Origin: Lineus longissimus
Lineage: Eukaryota > Nemertea > Pilidiophora > Heteronemertea > Lineidae
Reading direction: 5' to 3'
Length of the DNA stretch: 64,000 nucleotides
Assembly (NCBI RefSeq): GCF_910592395.1
Contig: NC_088309.1
Coordinates: 8,436,501 to 8,500,500 of the forward strand
Shown here: piece after piece, positions 13,709 through 28,700 of the stretch
Layout of the letters: the number at the start of each line of letters is the position of its first letter
Numbering within the stretch: position 1 is the stretch's first letter
The notes under the pieces: model-generated
Seen by the model: the letters and a program-made list of their open reading frames with translations, nothing else
The model's database searches: none
Told to the model about the DNA's origin: nothing
Translations under genes and position numbers: made by a program

Positions 13709-13882
13709 GATGGACACTACTGCTCCCATCTCCATTTTTACGGTCGTCAGAAATTTTTCATCAAAATTAACTCCAAAAATTAAATCAAGAAAGCATGACT
13801 TAAAAAATAAATGGACACTTATTTTACCAACTCCATTCAATTGTCTCTATACGGCCGTCAGAAATTTTATCAAAATTGCCCC
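13709..13882 (+). repeat. Imperfect 102-bp tandem duplication
   Basis: ATGGACACT at 13709 recurs at 13811; both copies contain ACGG(T/C)CGTCAGAAATTTT and CAAAATT. The period is a multiple of three, which keeps short frames open. No protein is recognised. Confidence 0.8.
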
Positions 13883-14791
13883 CTTTTATCAATCGTGGTG
13901 TTCACCCGACAACATCCCGTCGCATCACGCACTGTCACTGCAACGTCATCACTTCGATCTGTCTGCGCCTTTCCTCTCCAACCATGTCAAAATCGATCTT
14001 GCAACCCATGGATGAAATTCACCACGTCGCATCCCATTTTTTGCCTCTGATGTTTGTAAGGAAACGATTTTCTGATCAAAGCGATCGTTGCCCCTTGTCA
14101 CAAGCAAATAATTTGACGATGATCGATTGTGGTAACATAGAAAAAAGTTCACTTTGATATATAGGGAAAGGTTACGCCATTAACATTTCATATACATGCA
14201 TGTACACGGATATGACTTGTCTTCAAAAAGGTCAAAGCAGCTTGGCGGTGTTGTATGCTGTATATATCGGTTGTTTCATTTCATTAGTTCATTAACTAGC
14301 GACATGTAATATCAAGTACGTAGCCTAGCCATAAACTTTTATGATTATATCAATTTCGGAACGGTTGACAGGAATTGGTTGTTTAAACGGACTGTCTACC
14401 GGAATAGATGTAGGACCTTCATATACTTTGATATATCATTACATTTTGCACACCCCTTGCCCCTAAATGTTGACTTTTTATTAAACTCCACGATGTTGAC
14501 GGGGAATCCCGAGAATGTTTGTTTTCAATTTGGTGGCAATGATCTGAGGAGCGATGCAAGAGAAAAATAACTAACATTCGCACGAACGCATCAAGGGTTT
14601 CGCTGGCATCACTGATTCCCTTCTTCAGAGGCATCATTCGTTCGAAATTGCTAAATTATAGGCATTTCCTTGTATTTGGGTTTTGCGGTGGACTGATAAT
14701 AAAGATTTTCCTTTGTGCATAAAACTGAGACCTTTAACTGGTACTTCTTTTTTAATCGTTCATGGCGATGCCCTCGAACCTCAAGCCAAGA

Positions 14792-15029
14792 GACCTGTTT
14801 ACACGGTGTGTGTTCATCAAACCGACCTAAACCCTCCTCGGGTCGGTTCCCACAAGGCCAGTTCGCTTGGAGTGAAATCGTATTTACACGGGGCGGGTTA
14901 GTTGAACCGGCTTCGATCCTGATCGAGGCCAGTTCGGACGAGAAAAATCGTATTTACACGGTGCTTTTTAACTGAACTGGTCTTAATCTGGTCTCGATCC
15001 AGATCGAACACGCAACGTGTAAATAGGCC
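14792..15029. mobile_element. MITE-like element with 24-bp terminal inverted repeats
   Basis: The left end (14792-14815, core TTTACACGGTG) pairs with the reverse complement of the right end (15006-15029, core CGTGTAAA) at about 20 of 24 positions by hand count. About 238 bp, GC-rich against its flanks, no transposase. Inside, TATTTACACGG occurs twice more (about 14880 and 14950), so the terminal motif is repeated internally. Confidence 0.65.
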
Positions 15030-18000
15030 TAATGATGCCGCGTTATCACCATATGACAAGCGGAAATGTAATGTACTATACAGCAAAGGAAAATAGCATT
15101 ATTGCAGAAACTGTGGACATGTTCCATATGGATAGTCGAGGTTAGATGGGAACCTGCTGACAAAATATTTATAGGAGGTTCCCATAGGTGCATCTCCTTT
15201 ATCTTCACCAGTGGAACATATCCAGTCAGCTTCCTTGAAGTAAGCGAAACCCTATCTATCAGCAACTGAACGCGTTGGGCAATTTATTTGTTTTCGTACA
15301 CTTCTTGCGTTCAATCAACTATAACGTAAAAGAAATACGTCGGGAAACAGAAAAAAAATGAAACAACATCCAGATGTTGGCCTGTTCTTTACATGTATTT
15401 ACCACTTTGACCGTAAGGTATTTGTTCGTGACCTTGGCGAAGACAACAGGGTAAACAAATTCCAGCAGAACGGTACATGTAGAACACCAAATGAATCTGG
15501 AACGCCATAAACAAGCTTGGAAGGCAATGCTTAGTCCACCGTGTCACGACCAAATAAGCAGGTCCGGCCTGAGACAAACAGGAAAAACAAAAAGGATATA
15601 CCTCAGCTACCTGTAGCAGAAATCTTCTTCTTCTTCTGTCTTTAGGCAGCCTGAAGAATTTGATCAGTGCGCGTACTAGACAAAATCGAAAGGCCGGTAA
15701 CCGGCCATTAATATTTTTCGGGTGTGTCAGCAAAGGGACAGTAAACAAACCATGAGGCAAATGGGCATTTGAAAACAACCCTGGAAAACAACTCAATCAT
15801 AAATGAAATTGAAGATGTTATGCAGAATAACCCGCTGCAAGTTGTGTCAATAAAGGGAAACTACTTAAATATTTCCTTAACTCCTACATAATGGTTTAAG
15901 CCATCAGCCTGGATCTTCGTCATTGTCGTCTAAGAGGATGTACAAGTAGCAAATGTGAATGTTTTAACGGTCAAGGTCATGTTTAGATAATCTGATGTAC
16001 AATATTGACTATGTAAACTTGACTTTATCAAACTCGATAAGTTAGTTAGCCATATTAACCATCTACCTGAGGCTTTGGATACACGCCTTGAGTTGATGAA
16101 GTCGAGGTGACGAAAGAGCTTTTGGAGAGAATTATGTATACCGCGCATCCTCTCAGATCCCAAGCACCCTGGTACGATTTTAATTATTGAATTTTCAAGA
16201 TAATTACCCTAATGGTTTTATGAAAATTAAGTTATGGATATGAACATTTGATGATAGATATAAAATTGAGGAAGTTGGCATGATCAAACAAGGCTGGGGA
16301 TTCGCAGACACGAACATTTCGTTAGTTAACATCATTTCTTTTATTTCAAAACGACTGTCCTATCTTCTATCCAATCTATTACATGTGCATACTGAGTGTT
16401 AGGTTTAATATAAGCCACTGGCACTTAGGGTAGACCCCCAGACCCCCGCCAACACCTCATTTCCTTTGGAGAGGCACCAAACTGCGGTCGTGAATCCGTT
16501 TCCCCTTAATTTTGTATGACTAGTGTTCGAAGGGGCATCTCAACAGGCACTAATGCTTCAGAAGTTGTATGACTTCATCTCCTCATTACTAATGACATTA
16601 GTGTCAGATCGTTTGAGGACTTTGAGGGACAGTGGTCGGAAAAGAGCTTATACGATAGTCATGCGTTCATAAATACGCCACTGGCCACTTGTATGTCGAC
16701 CTGAATGTTGTTGTTCTTTTTGGTACAAACATGCCCAGACTCAATTCGATTTGAAGTTTTCGGTACTGCCTAGATCTGAGCTAAGATGTTGGTTTTCAAC
16801 ATATAGACCTTCTCCTTGTCATCATCAGTGTGTAGCTATCATCCCAACTGATATCAGAGACCAACCTACCAAGGATTTGGACCATTTGGTGATGATAATG
16901 ATGATGCTGATAATGATGACGTTTGAATGCATCAAAAGAGACTCATTCACTAATACATAAAGAAATGAGAAACGTTTCATTTATGTACGATTTATGATAC
17001 CACGCTGATGCACTAACTGATTTTTTAAAAATTACAAACTGATTAATTTGTTCAAGTTTCCGAGACAAATAGTCGATATCATGGGAATCACCACCAGCTG
17101 TTGAAATGAGCTGTACAGTCTGTTTGAATAGTCTGGTCCCAGACGCTTCACGTCATCTCTTCACAATATGGTTTACATGGTGTAAATCGATGAAATGTTT
17201 CTATCACATCGCCAAAGTCTGTTACCACCAGTATGCGTCGATGAAAGATAAACAATTACAAAACGCATTATGAAACACTCATCCTTTGGTCAGAATATCG
17301 AAATGAGAACTAATGGTCAACGTGGACAACTACCGGACTATTCAATCGTCGAAGTATAGCAGTGAGGACAGTAATCCGACGATTTGAAATGAGCGGAGCA
17401 ATTTTCTTTCACCATGAGTGCACAGATACTTTCAGGATGAAAGAGCTGGTTTGTCTAGATGAGCAATTTGTCTTGCCTTAAACTGACACAGCTTCGCCTG
17501 AAAGGATGAAAGTGATTTGCCATAACATTTAAATAAGATTGACAGGAAATTTGTAGAAAACTGATCTTACGGTAGTTTTTGGCACGCAAGTACGCTTGCT
17601 TATTGAGTGGAAGTCTTTCTTGATCACGATAACTTGTACACTAAGATGACTTATCAACTATTTAACAATATGGCAGTCAAACATGATGACAGATGTTCTT
17701 GTAACAGTTGTCGGTGCCCCGGACTCTGTACTAATCGAATTGGTTAAAACCGTTACATTTATCATTGCATGACATTTTACCAGTACATCCAAATACACTA
17801 ATGTCAAGAGAGGCAAGTCGGTTTGCTCTTTTATTCACGACAGTACAAAGGCATCAATGTTACTTGAAGTTTCGGTACTCGTTGCCGCACGCGATTTGAA
17901 CCCAAAAATGAACAGCTAGTATGAAGCATGGCGAACTGAGTGCCCATAGAATGCCTCTCAATCGATTTTTTCCATGAATAATATAAAGCACTCCAAGAAG

Positions 18001-21000
18001 CTAATTAGAACATTGATACAAATTTGAATATGGCTTTTCACTTCATAATAAAGCCATGGCGGCGAAAAATTGAATAGGCAATATAGCAAATCAGTTTAGT
18101 CATCGTGTTATGATTTTAGAGCAACCTATTTGATCACCCGGGGCTAACACGAGATCTCCATTAAGTCTTTTTGATGTTTCTTTTTCTTATATCAATCAAC
18201 CACACTATACCTTATTATTCCAACAGTATTCTATGCATAACATTGCAAGACAAATTTAGACACCTATTTACACTTTCTCTAATCAATTGCCAAACCAAGC
18301 ACATGACGTTTGTACAAAGGCGTCTTGTCGGATAAACAACAACAAAAAGGTCCTTCCTTTGCCCGATTACTCGAACAGGAACAATTGCTTATCAAAATAT
18401 GGGTTGGGCCTTTTGGCCTTTTGATATTCAACGTCACAGTATTACCCTTTGATTGGCCCAGGTTTGATCTGTGATCTCACCAACGAGTAAACGGGAAAAT
18501 ATCAGCTTTCTTTTTCTTGACGATGAAAATACCATTGATGATATTAAAAGATGTTTTAGCGTATTCTGGAGATCAGATATTTGGACTACGTCTATTGAAT
18601 GCAGCAGCTGACAAACTGATTGTCTTATATGTAAGTACCGCTCCATTTTTTATCACAACTTAATTTAGTAGTTGCCAGAACTTTTATCACAGACATTATC
18701 ATATATTTTATACGAGGCAATGTCAAACATGCACTGGTTAAAAAATCAAATCAAATCAAGACTTTGTTTAATGCTAGAAGAGACAGAATGTAATGAATAG
18801 GTAATGTGTAGAAATGCCAGAGTTAATATTTTATCGAATTTGTTATTCCTCCCGGAGAATTCAGGATTGCTCGAGTAGTTGCGACGTTTTAAGTTCCACT
18901 TGGAACATAACTTCGACAATACCACTGAGCATTATAAGTATGTTAATACCACAGTACCAGTGCACCTCCAAAAAACGACAATTTTTATAAAATCGATCTC
19001 ATAACGCTTGACCAGAAGACTTGTTTATACCCTCTTTTGACGTGTTATCTTCGAGAAAGTCTTCAGTTGCGGATTGATTTCAGCTAAGGCTTTGGAGGTC
19101 ACGAGATCTACTATAACAACGAATGTTTTTTTTCAATAAATAAAGACAAACTGTTCTTGCATCAAAGGTTATCAGGTTATTTGCAAAAGTGATATTTCAT
19201 TATATTGTCGCCGACTTTGCTATTATGGTCGTACAAAGTTATCAGGATAGACGAGGTTGTTGAAATGGAATACACTAGAAGCTAAATGTCAGAGGAACGC
19301 CTTCTTCTTCAAAGACGATCCATCATGATCTTATTCCGTCAATACATTTTTAGCAGGGTAAACATGTGTGCAAAGAAAAAATGTCAACACCCATCCACCA
19401 TGCACAAATAGTTTTCTTCAATGACAAATTTGTATCGATCGTTACCGCATTGATTACTTTCTAGTTAATCGTGACTTCGCTATTGCAGTGACGCTTTCGA
19501 GTGCAATATCGATCACCTGTTTCATCACTCTGAAACTTCAGCAATTCGATATACATGTATAAACAACTAAATATAACTAAGGAAATGATGATATTCTTGC
19601 ACAAAAACTTATTTGTACAATGTAGTTCTTGTAAAGCATTCTTGATGATCATCTCATTTCATTCTAGCGATCTCTAGCTTAATGTACATGTAGTTAAACC
19701 TAAGCTAAATTAGACCTCTTAACGAGACTCATTTCGACATGGTTTCTGAGGCAGAAGGATAGGTGTATTTCTGCTTGTGTGCCTCAGGACTGTTGCTATA
19801 ACAAGGAAGCAACAGCATCCAGCCATTCACAGAATTATCCTGCGGTTCTTGTATATTGGAAAGTACTACACAGTATTGTTGAGTATGTTACCATTTAATC
19901 ACTTTAATCAACATTTGATTACCACTACACATGATATGGATGATAGCAATTACATGTTCATTACAAATGACATACCTAATCATTGTTTATTTTCAGCAAA
20001 TGGACGTAAAAGATTAACTAAATTGTATGATTGAAGTAGTAGGGGAACAATGGTACTTCATAACCCACAGAAAATGGACTTTTTATGAATATTTACATGG
20101 AGGAACAAGACACCCTTAGGTTCAGAATCCTTACATTCTCTCATATGAATAGAAACACTTCATTAGAGAGAAAGGTTATCTTGTTTTGACATCATTATCT
20201 TACAGTTACGGACGACCTGTTATGCATCACAGACGAAGCAATCATACGAGAGTAACCAATTTAATCAAAATTGCTACATAGGAGATAGTTCTGGCGCTAA
20301 TCTAGAGCTTAGAGTACCATTAACATGTTCATTACTTACTTGGAGTGATTAATCAGGAAATCTCATTAAAAATTACACCACAAGTTTTAAATGTGTTGTC
20401 TGAATCCGCTGAGAGCACTTCAATCGAATTAGTTAGTGCAAATGATGTCAACAAAGGGTCAAACATATTTTGAAAATTATGTAAAGTCAATTATGAGATC
20501 TCTAGTCATCTGTCGACGATTGGCACAAGGATGCTGCAATGTCATATTAACCACATTCTGATGATCGCCAAATGATATATCAAGCTGATTTACTCATGGC
20601 CATTGACTTACCCACACTTGGACGCCTCTCAGTCTCGCTTTCTCTCATTAGCGCGCGTCACCAGTAACTGAAGCTTTTACACGACCGTCTACAGCTGTTA
20701 CCAGCACGAAATTTACGTCGATCACGCCAAATAATATCGATGTCTCAACTTACGCTGAACCGGTTAGAAAATCTCGAAATATACTAGAAAACGGGTGACA
20801 AACAACTTGTCAATAATTCTGATGGATGAAATTATAAGGAATTGACAAATCGATTTTTGATAAAAAGATTTTAATTTGATGTATCTCCCAATGCTGTGTA
20901 TAATTATACTCGCGGGCTTTCCAGTTCAGATGAATTGCCATTAAAAGATAATTTCAGTATTGACCTAAAAAGTGGTATATCTTAGTGTGCACAGGGTGCA

Positions 21001-24000
21001 TTAAAAGGATGTTTACCAAGTTTTTGCATTGTCCATAATACCGTGTTTTTTTTCGACGTAGGGTTATAACGTTTACCAGAAATATACCACTGTAACAGCA
21101 TTAGTTGATGCGTGTCTTTACTGTGCGATGACCTACGAGGTTGAAAAGTTTTTTCTACCCTATGACCACAGCTTGAAGGAGAATAGGTCCTTCACCCCCA
21201 CCTCCTATCCAATCGTATTGAGATGAACTACCAAACAATTGAACAGAACCAATTTGCATGTATTTATTCACCAGTCCTGCAGTAACTTTCGTTTATTTAT
21301 AGAACACATAAGGAGAAAATGCGAATTTACCACTTCAAGAGAAAGTAATTTGTTTTGAACAATTTTTTTTCTTCGCGTTTTCAGTTCGATGTAAAAAGGA
21401 ATATGGTACCATCATTATTACTCCCAGCAGCTTGTGTCGGCGACACTTTTCTGAGTGTGATATTAGCTGAACCAACTTCACCGTCATTTACCACTATATC
21501 GTGTATGTGGAACAAATAATCTGACCGTGAACAGTACCATGGTATATAAGTGAATCCCCCTAATGTCCGTACAAAAATTAGAGGCATTCCTTGTTTTGCT
21601 AACCGGTCAAATTTTAATTCACCTCAGAGATAATCCAATACATTTGTTAAGAATAACACTTCGTCGATACACAAATATTGTTCGAAGGATTTTCTTATTT
21701 CCACAAAACACAAATGAAGTTTCGGTTAGCTTTTAAAGGTTCAATAAAAAAAGTCCTGTATACGTCTTGACGGTGAATGATACCTTATACAATTTTAAGA
21801 TAAGTCCAGTATTTGCTCTGCGGCGAATTGATTTATTTGCTGTCACGCGTCTACCTAGTCTTGTCTACGTTTGCTCTAAGATTAATAAATGCCTGACGTA
21901 TACAATGATAATAAGTTAACATAACACAAATAAGTGAATAATATGTACATGCAATCATACCTTATCTAATTTAACACCACATAAATCATGTTCCAATATG
22001 ATATTTCCCCAAATATGCTTCTTTGATTTTCTGTTTTCATATTGAGAATAACATACATGTAGGCATGCACAAATGTGATTGAACATTAAACTTTGGTAGC
22101 ACTCCTTTCTTTTATCATCACTTTATACAAATTTGATATTTCGAGTGGGTCATCTCACTCTATTACCTCCTTATAAGATGTCACTATTAAAATTGAGACT
22201 CTTTCTTTGTGTGCAATGCCATTTTCTTGTAAAATGGACTATAGTAAAAAGTGATGTTTGTTTATTATAGTGTCTCCTAATGAAAGGGCCAGCCAGCTTT
22301 GGCTTACCAGTCTCTCTATATCTTTACTCCCAAACTCCCAAACTTCTATCTCTAATGCCATAGACTATAGACTATATGGAGCAAGACAAGCAACTAGTGC
22401 ATGTTCGCTTATCGTGCCCATGGGCAAAATCATCCAGAAAATACCTGAACGCAGGACTACCACATGTTTTAAACGCAAATTCGAAATTAATAGCAGTTTC
22501 GAAAGATAAACATGTGTTGTTTATAGAGGTAACTGAAACTAGGGGAGCTCAGTGCAATATCTACTCCCAGCATAGTGTTCATCAATAATGCTCTTGCTTT
22601 TAACTCCCCGATACAAACGCTAAACCAATGCGAAATGTCTGACCTTATTAGTAGAAAGAAGCTCAGAACTAAAAGAAACATCTTTCTAATCTGACCTTTC
22701 AGTCTAAAAGAAGATACAGCATCAACTCAACATAAAAGTCAACAAATTGTGACGTCCTGCTCCCTGAGTGCCTGGACTACTGCTGGCAACATATTATGGC
22801 GGGTCTCTGAGGGAATTACAGACCAATCCAACTTCTATTTGATGATAAACGTATTGGTCTCATAGCAATTATTGAGGAGAATTTCATTAGGGAATCCAGA
22901 CGACCAGAATGTTTCTATATTTACTTTTCAATATTTGGTAGATCTTGCTCGATTCAGACCGTATACTAGCGACGATGGGACAATTCTAGTTGGCCTTTAG
23001 GCTTGGTTAGATCCTTCTAACATTTGGTACAAAATAACATCTTAGATGTTGACGTATTATCCTAATTTTCGAACATCCTCATATAGTTTCTGTTTTTTAT
23101 GTCACCTTCCTTAAATAAAATGTTTAGATGGGTTTTGTTAATCAAATAAAAGTTACTTACTTGACATTGCCTCCAGAATTGTTCATAACTTGACATGAAA
23201 ATACTTCAAAAATCATTCCCTGTTCGTTGTCAAAATATACTACGAGTCATGTAACTAATGTTTAATGAGGGAACTTTTGAAGAGAGAGAGAGAGATGTGT
23301 CCCAAATATCAAATTTCTTTTCTTACTGGTTCTTGACAGTATGTACCACCATCATGAACTTAGTATTTGAAATAGAAAATTACGTTACACGTGTGCTCTG
23401 CTTACTTAAATTTAGTATTAAAGATGCCTTCAAAAGTAAGTGAACTCTTTCATGGACATAACTCTTGAAGGGACATAAGATGCTCGCCAATAACAGCTTG
23501 ATGTCATAGTAAGATGGTTATCGCCATCATTGAGTTTAATCTTTCAATTCAAATGACTATTATACCGCATTATTCCTGTTTGAGAAGTACGAACATCTTA
23601 ACATCCAAGATATCCAATCGAAATGAGGCACATTGTCCAATAAAGTAGTTTTCTGTTGAAATCTAAGAACGTTCTCATATTGTCAATATATATCATAGGT
23701 ATTTAACCTTTTTTTATTAAGTAAAAATATATAAAGTACAAGAATTGGCTGGAAAAGTTGTTTAAAACAAAAAATATTGAAAAATATACGAATGAAAAAT
23801 TGCTTTTTGAACAAATACGATATCACTACCAATACAGATTTTAAATCTTTCAAAATAACGCATCACTATCGATTAAAATAGGCCAAATGTATATAAGTCA
23901 AGTCGTTTGTTGTGACAATGCAAAACATATCTCCTGACGTCAGAGGCGTCATCTAACAGCGACAAGATAATGTCAGTCTGAGAATGAGCTATCCTTGTTA

Positions 24001-25618
24001 AAAAATGATTGCCATCCTCTTAGAGCGCCCACGCTCTTTTAATGTCATTACCAAACATTTGTTCTGCCTTGAGTCACTTTATACAGCATCTGTAGCGACC
24101 TTGGCTTCGTGATTTTAGTAAGAGCTGAAGACATTTGAAATGAGTGAACATGGCAAGACATAGGTTGTTCACTTTGTTGTTCATTTCAAATAAATCAACA
24201 CTGGTAGTAGCATTGAGTAGGCAGGTCGGGATCCAGAATGGGAATAGTACGCCAAGCCATGCACATTCTCATGATTGTATTAAAAATCAAATTATACAAA
24301 ATCTAGGTCTTGACATTACATTATTAGCATACACGACTCCATGAACTGGTCCTGCAGTTTAAAGAATTTGCCAGCAGACAGAAATAACTTGCTGTTTGAT
24401 ATTTTCTCAGCAGCCCCGTTATAGTTACCAGCGCTAATGGCCGGGCACTGGATTATGATATTGCTAAATTGTGATTCGAAGTGCTTCCTGGCCCGTATAG
24501 CTGCATAATCGAGTGGTACTACATTGCATCAATGATCTGACACATAGTCACCTGTTTGCACATGCATATACATACCCGCACCAACATTCAAATTGGTTTA
24601 TGTTGTTGATCAACAACAATATGCATTGTATTGGAGTGCCGTTCGCGAATATTTATCAAACATTGTAAAAATCTGATTAAATTATTTTTGCAGAGTTATG
24701 ATACGCAATTTAATTTAGAATTTGCCAAGTTCAGATTTGAAGTACAACTGCGAAGAGAACTGAAATATGCAATATCAATGCCTATGTCAATTGCACTCCG
24801 AAAGTGTAGCCGTTCACAAGGGGGTACAAAACTTGCTACCTTCCTTTTCTTGATATCTAAAAAATGCCTTTAATCATGTTTATTTTCCAGAGGCTTGACT
24901 GTTAAGAAAAGATAGCTCACTAACCTGGAGGTTACGATAGGAAACATATTGCGCTCTTGCGTTATTAAAACTCATCATTCACTGATAAAAATGTGCCGTG
25001 GGCTCTTATTATCTTGACACGCAGACTTTTTGTGATATCGCAAACACCACAGGCTACTTTAAGTAATGCCTCACAAGTCAAAGACCTAAACCTTGGAAAA
25101 AAACGAAATGGAAAACAAACATCCATTTATCATTGTTAGTTTGAAATAAACAGTCAAGGTGATGGAAAACAAAGAAGCTTGGAGCAGTGCAGATTGGAGT
25201 ATTTCAGTAATGTTAGGACGCAATGGCAGTATTTCACATTTAAGCAATAGGCCCCTATTAAACGTACTCTGCATAATATACCATTGCCCCGTGAAATATT
25301 TCTAAACAGGTAACTTTTTTTCTCACAGTTCGAACTATTTATGTGCAGGTTTAGCATGAGCATGCAAGTTCAAAACCTTCAGCATAAAGATGAGTCAGGT
25401 TCTATCAATCAAGAAAGAAACAACTTAAGGTTGAATGGGTTAAATTAGCCAAAATCATAGTAAATATTATGGTTTACTTATGTAACTCGTACATATGAAG
25501 CCAAGCCTGAACCAGTTGTTTCCCTTCATCCTCCTTTGAGTTCAAGCCTTTCCCATTGATGTATCCTTTCAGTAATCATCTCATGTGTAGGAGTTCCTGA
25601 CGCTGCCCACTGGCTCTG
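15030..25618. other. Gene-free stretch upstream of the nAChR start
   Basis: The longest frame is 15389-15796 on the minus strand (135 codons), with no recognisable domain and a length expected by chance in this amount of sequence. Contains a perfect GGCCGG-TAA-CCGGCC inverted repeat at about 15692, a GAT-rich microsatellite at 16891-16920 and an AG run at about 23281-23294. The nAChR promoter is presumably near 25.5 kb, but no TATA box or initiator could be assigned. Confidence 0.5.
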
Positions 25619-25636
25619 TGACATGTAGTAGCCGCA

Positions 25637-25721
25637 ATGGATATTCTTGTCGATGTAAGATGGATACGATATGTGTTGCTGGTTCTGCTCTTGGAGGACT
25701 GGTTTCGGGCGGCAGTTCATG
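25637..25721 (+). CDS. nAChR exon 1: start codon and signal peptide
   Basis: Encodes residues 1-28 plus the first base of codon 29. A hydrophobic core (residues 12-19, YVLLVLLL) follows a short charged N-terminus, as in a signal peptide. The ATG has G at -3 and G at +4. An in-frame TGA at 25619-25621 lies five codons upstream, so this is the first possible Met in the frame. The donor is G|GTAAGTG at 25722, phase 1, matching the phase-1 acceptor of exon 2. Family genes commonly have such a signal-peptide exon. The link to exon 2 across about 15.6 kb is inferred from phase, order and lack of a better candidate in between. Confidence 0.75.
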
Positions 25722-28700
25722 GTAAGTGGACAGTTTCTTTGAAAATATCTTTTTATGTTGTCTATTCAGTTAATTATTATGCGCACTCAGCGAACGTTTA
25801 CTTACAGTTACTCACTGCTTTTGCTTTCATGTATTATTTAAGTTGATCGAAAGTACTCTAGAATAGGTTTCTGGAGAGCTGATTGCAAAACATGGCCCTA
25901 TATTGTGATACCATCCAAATTATTCAAAGGTTTGATACTTTAGAACTTGTTGAATATATTTGTGTAAAATGTTGACGTTTTTCATTAACAGACCCGTGAT
26001 TTATGTGTGGTGAAGGGTCCCAATGTCTTTGTTATGCCAAGGGATATGGTATGTGCTAGCCTACACGTAAATTGATAGTACTCTAGTTTCACCGATCGAA
26101 GACCAGTAGATAAATTACTACGGAGTTGACACAAAAGCCAGCCGAAACATAAACGTCATCGGGCAAGTTGATGGCGTCAACCTATCGTCTATCCATGGTG
26201 AATGCACTGAATGGCACCAAAAGACCATTTGCATATTTTGGGGCCTGAGATGTATATTACAGAATGATCTGAGATTGGAGAAACTAGAGTATGTTTCCTT
26301 GAACGTAGACGCCAACAGGTGCCAACGATCTAGGATCAATGTACCCATTACCATCATAAAGAAAAAGTCAATTCATTCTTCTTCCTTACATTACTGTTGA
26401 CTTCTGACATGAAGTGTCCTTGAGATGATTTACGAAACTATCAAGTTATAAATTGCGACGTGCAAAGAGGAAGAAGAACCACTTCCGGCATGAGAACCTG
26501 CATTGCTGCTATAATTCAACTTATTCTGATTTATGAGTTCCAAGGAACCACTTTTCTTCTCTCGGACGTAAGATATGTGTATGTTGACGTAAACAGCTAG
26601 TCTTTGTCAAATTGTGGAGTTCATGATCAGGATAGATTCCCTCTTGTTGATCCCTGCAGTGGGCTTTTCTGTGTCGTAATTTCTAAATCCGTAATTGGAC
26701 CTTCCCAATAGACTTGGCTAGTGGCCTAGTACAACGTTTGTCCTCTGGTGGGATGATGTAATTATGTAACAGGAACCATTCTTTCAGACATTTTTTGTAA
26801 ATTTTTTTGCTGCTTCAGTATGAAAATTGCTTGGCTGATTGGTTCGAAACCTTATGAGTCATCATACAAGTATTTCATTCAGCTCTTAGCTCATGATTAA
26901 GGTAAAAATATCCATCAACGCCCTAATTATTAAGTAACCAGAGGGTCGTCTTAGGCTATCTTGAATAGCTATCAACAGCCTCCGTCATAACTCAAAGAGA
27001 GTCTTCGGGAAAATAATGCAACTCATTTCCTGCCTCACCGTTCCTTCCTCAGGGGATGAGATGGATCATCAACAATGTCAGGGTGGGGAGCTTGATGATG
27101 ATAGAGCACATGGGTAAACACCTTCATCTCCTTCTGTATGGAGATTTATTGTTGATGAAGTATAACCGGGTCCCGTCAAATAATCTTCAGTTGACGGACT
27201 GGGTCTCTCTCGTTAGTGATGTAATTTGGTCGCGGTATTATCTTATGACTAGCTTTCGATCTGAGCAGGTCTTCTTCAGGTAATTTTGGTGTATGAGGTT
27301 CTTATTTCGAGTTTGGTGACTCCTTCTTCGTGTTTGGCTATTTGTTCATTCAGATAACATGTTTTATATGTTCTATATACCGTATCAAGCATCAATAAGT
27401 AGACAGTATGCTTATACATTGGGACTATACTCAGCAGATTGCTTTCACGAGAAATTAACTCCGCGGCAATATGGAATGCAAACCACGAATATGCAATTCT
27501 GATTTGAAAAAAGCAGGTGATGACTGGTCCAGGCAAGAAAGACTAAATCTTGGGAAGAGATCCGCTGCGTTGTTGAATTAGGATGCCTACCATGAACTTT
27601 TCATGCTGATACGTGTTGCTGCATATTACCCGAATGCAAGAGATGACATATGCAGAAAGCTAAAATCCAATATACATGTCATTTGAAAGATCGAGTTATC
27701 TAACTTCCCATCCATTGCCGGAGGCTTTTGCTAGTTAAACCGAAATGACATGCAAATACAAACAGTCGAACCTGTCTAAAGGAAGTATTCTAATGACCTA
27801 TATTTGTATTCACTTTCTAAGAATTATGATCCCTGCAACATCATGTAATCAAGAAAAATAAAAAAACAAAACATTTGGATAGTCACAATGCTTTCGTCCA
27901 TAAAACATCTTGTAGTTAACATTACTCTTCAGTATTTTAATTGAATTGATGAGGCGGGCGCAGACAAATTCAATTAATTAATTCAGGATATCAATCGGAT
28001 ATGAATGTTGTCATTGAATAAACGACATTATGAGTTGCCTATTAAGAGCTTTATTTTATTCATTGAGCCATCCACCCACCCTCTCTGGTATTTCTTGCAA
28101 GCATGTGAGAACTATGAGACTGTGTCACAGACCAGTTTTTATTAAGCTATGATTATCACTTATCACTTACAAGGAATAGGGGAATACCGTTAGATACAAC
28201 ATCCAATTCGAAACATATCCCATTCTCCACTCTTTCGTTGTTTATTAAAAAGATGCGAAGGAGATGAAAGAGGACGTGGAGCGTCGATGAGTAGATCCAA
28301 AATGTCCGAGTGGGTGTAATATCATACTGTATTCCAGTCACACGTCCAATGTTATTATAAAGCTTTGTAAGTATTTTACTGTCCGCGGTATAGAGCTACA
28401 TCATCATCGCCATGTGTGCAAAATGTATCCCTTGTGCGTACTAATCTGCACATATACATGTATAGGGTTGTCTCAGTTTACATGGTATTTTTCTGGGGTT
28501 TCTACAAGCAGCTACAAGCGATCACTTGGAATCGACTATAGCTTAGCCAAGGAGGGACTTAGTCGGGAGTCGAACTGTCGATCTCTCGATGTGGTTCTTC
28601 CACTGCGCCACCGCTACGACGATGTGAGACAAACCATTATGAGATGTAACAAAAAGGTATTAAACGATTCAAGATAAGCAAACGTCCATTGCACAAGTTC

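Noticed and set aside
15389-15796. 135-codon minus-strand frame as a gene or transposon protein
   Set aside because: No reverse transcriptase, transposase or other motif; a polypurine/pyrimidine tract accounts for part of the odd composition.
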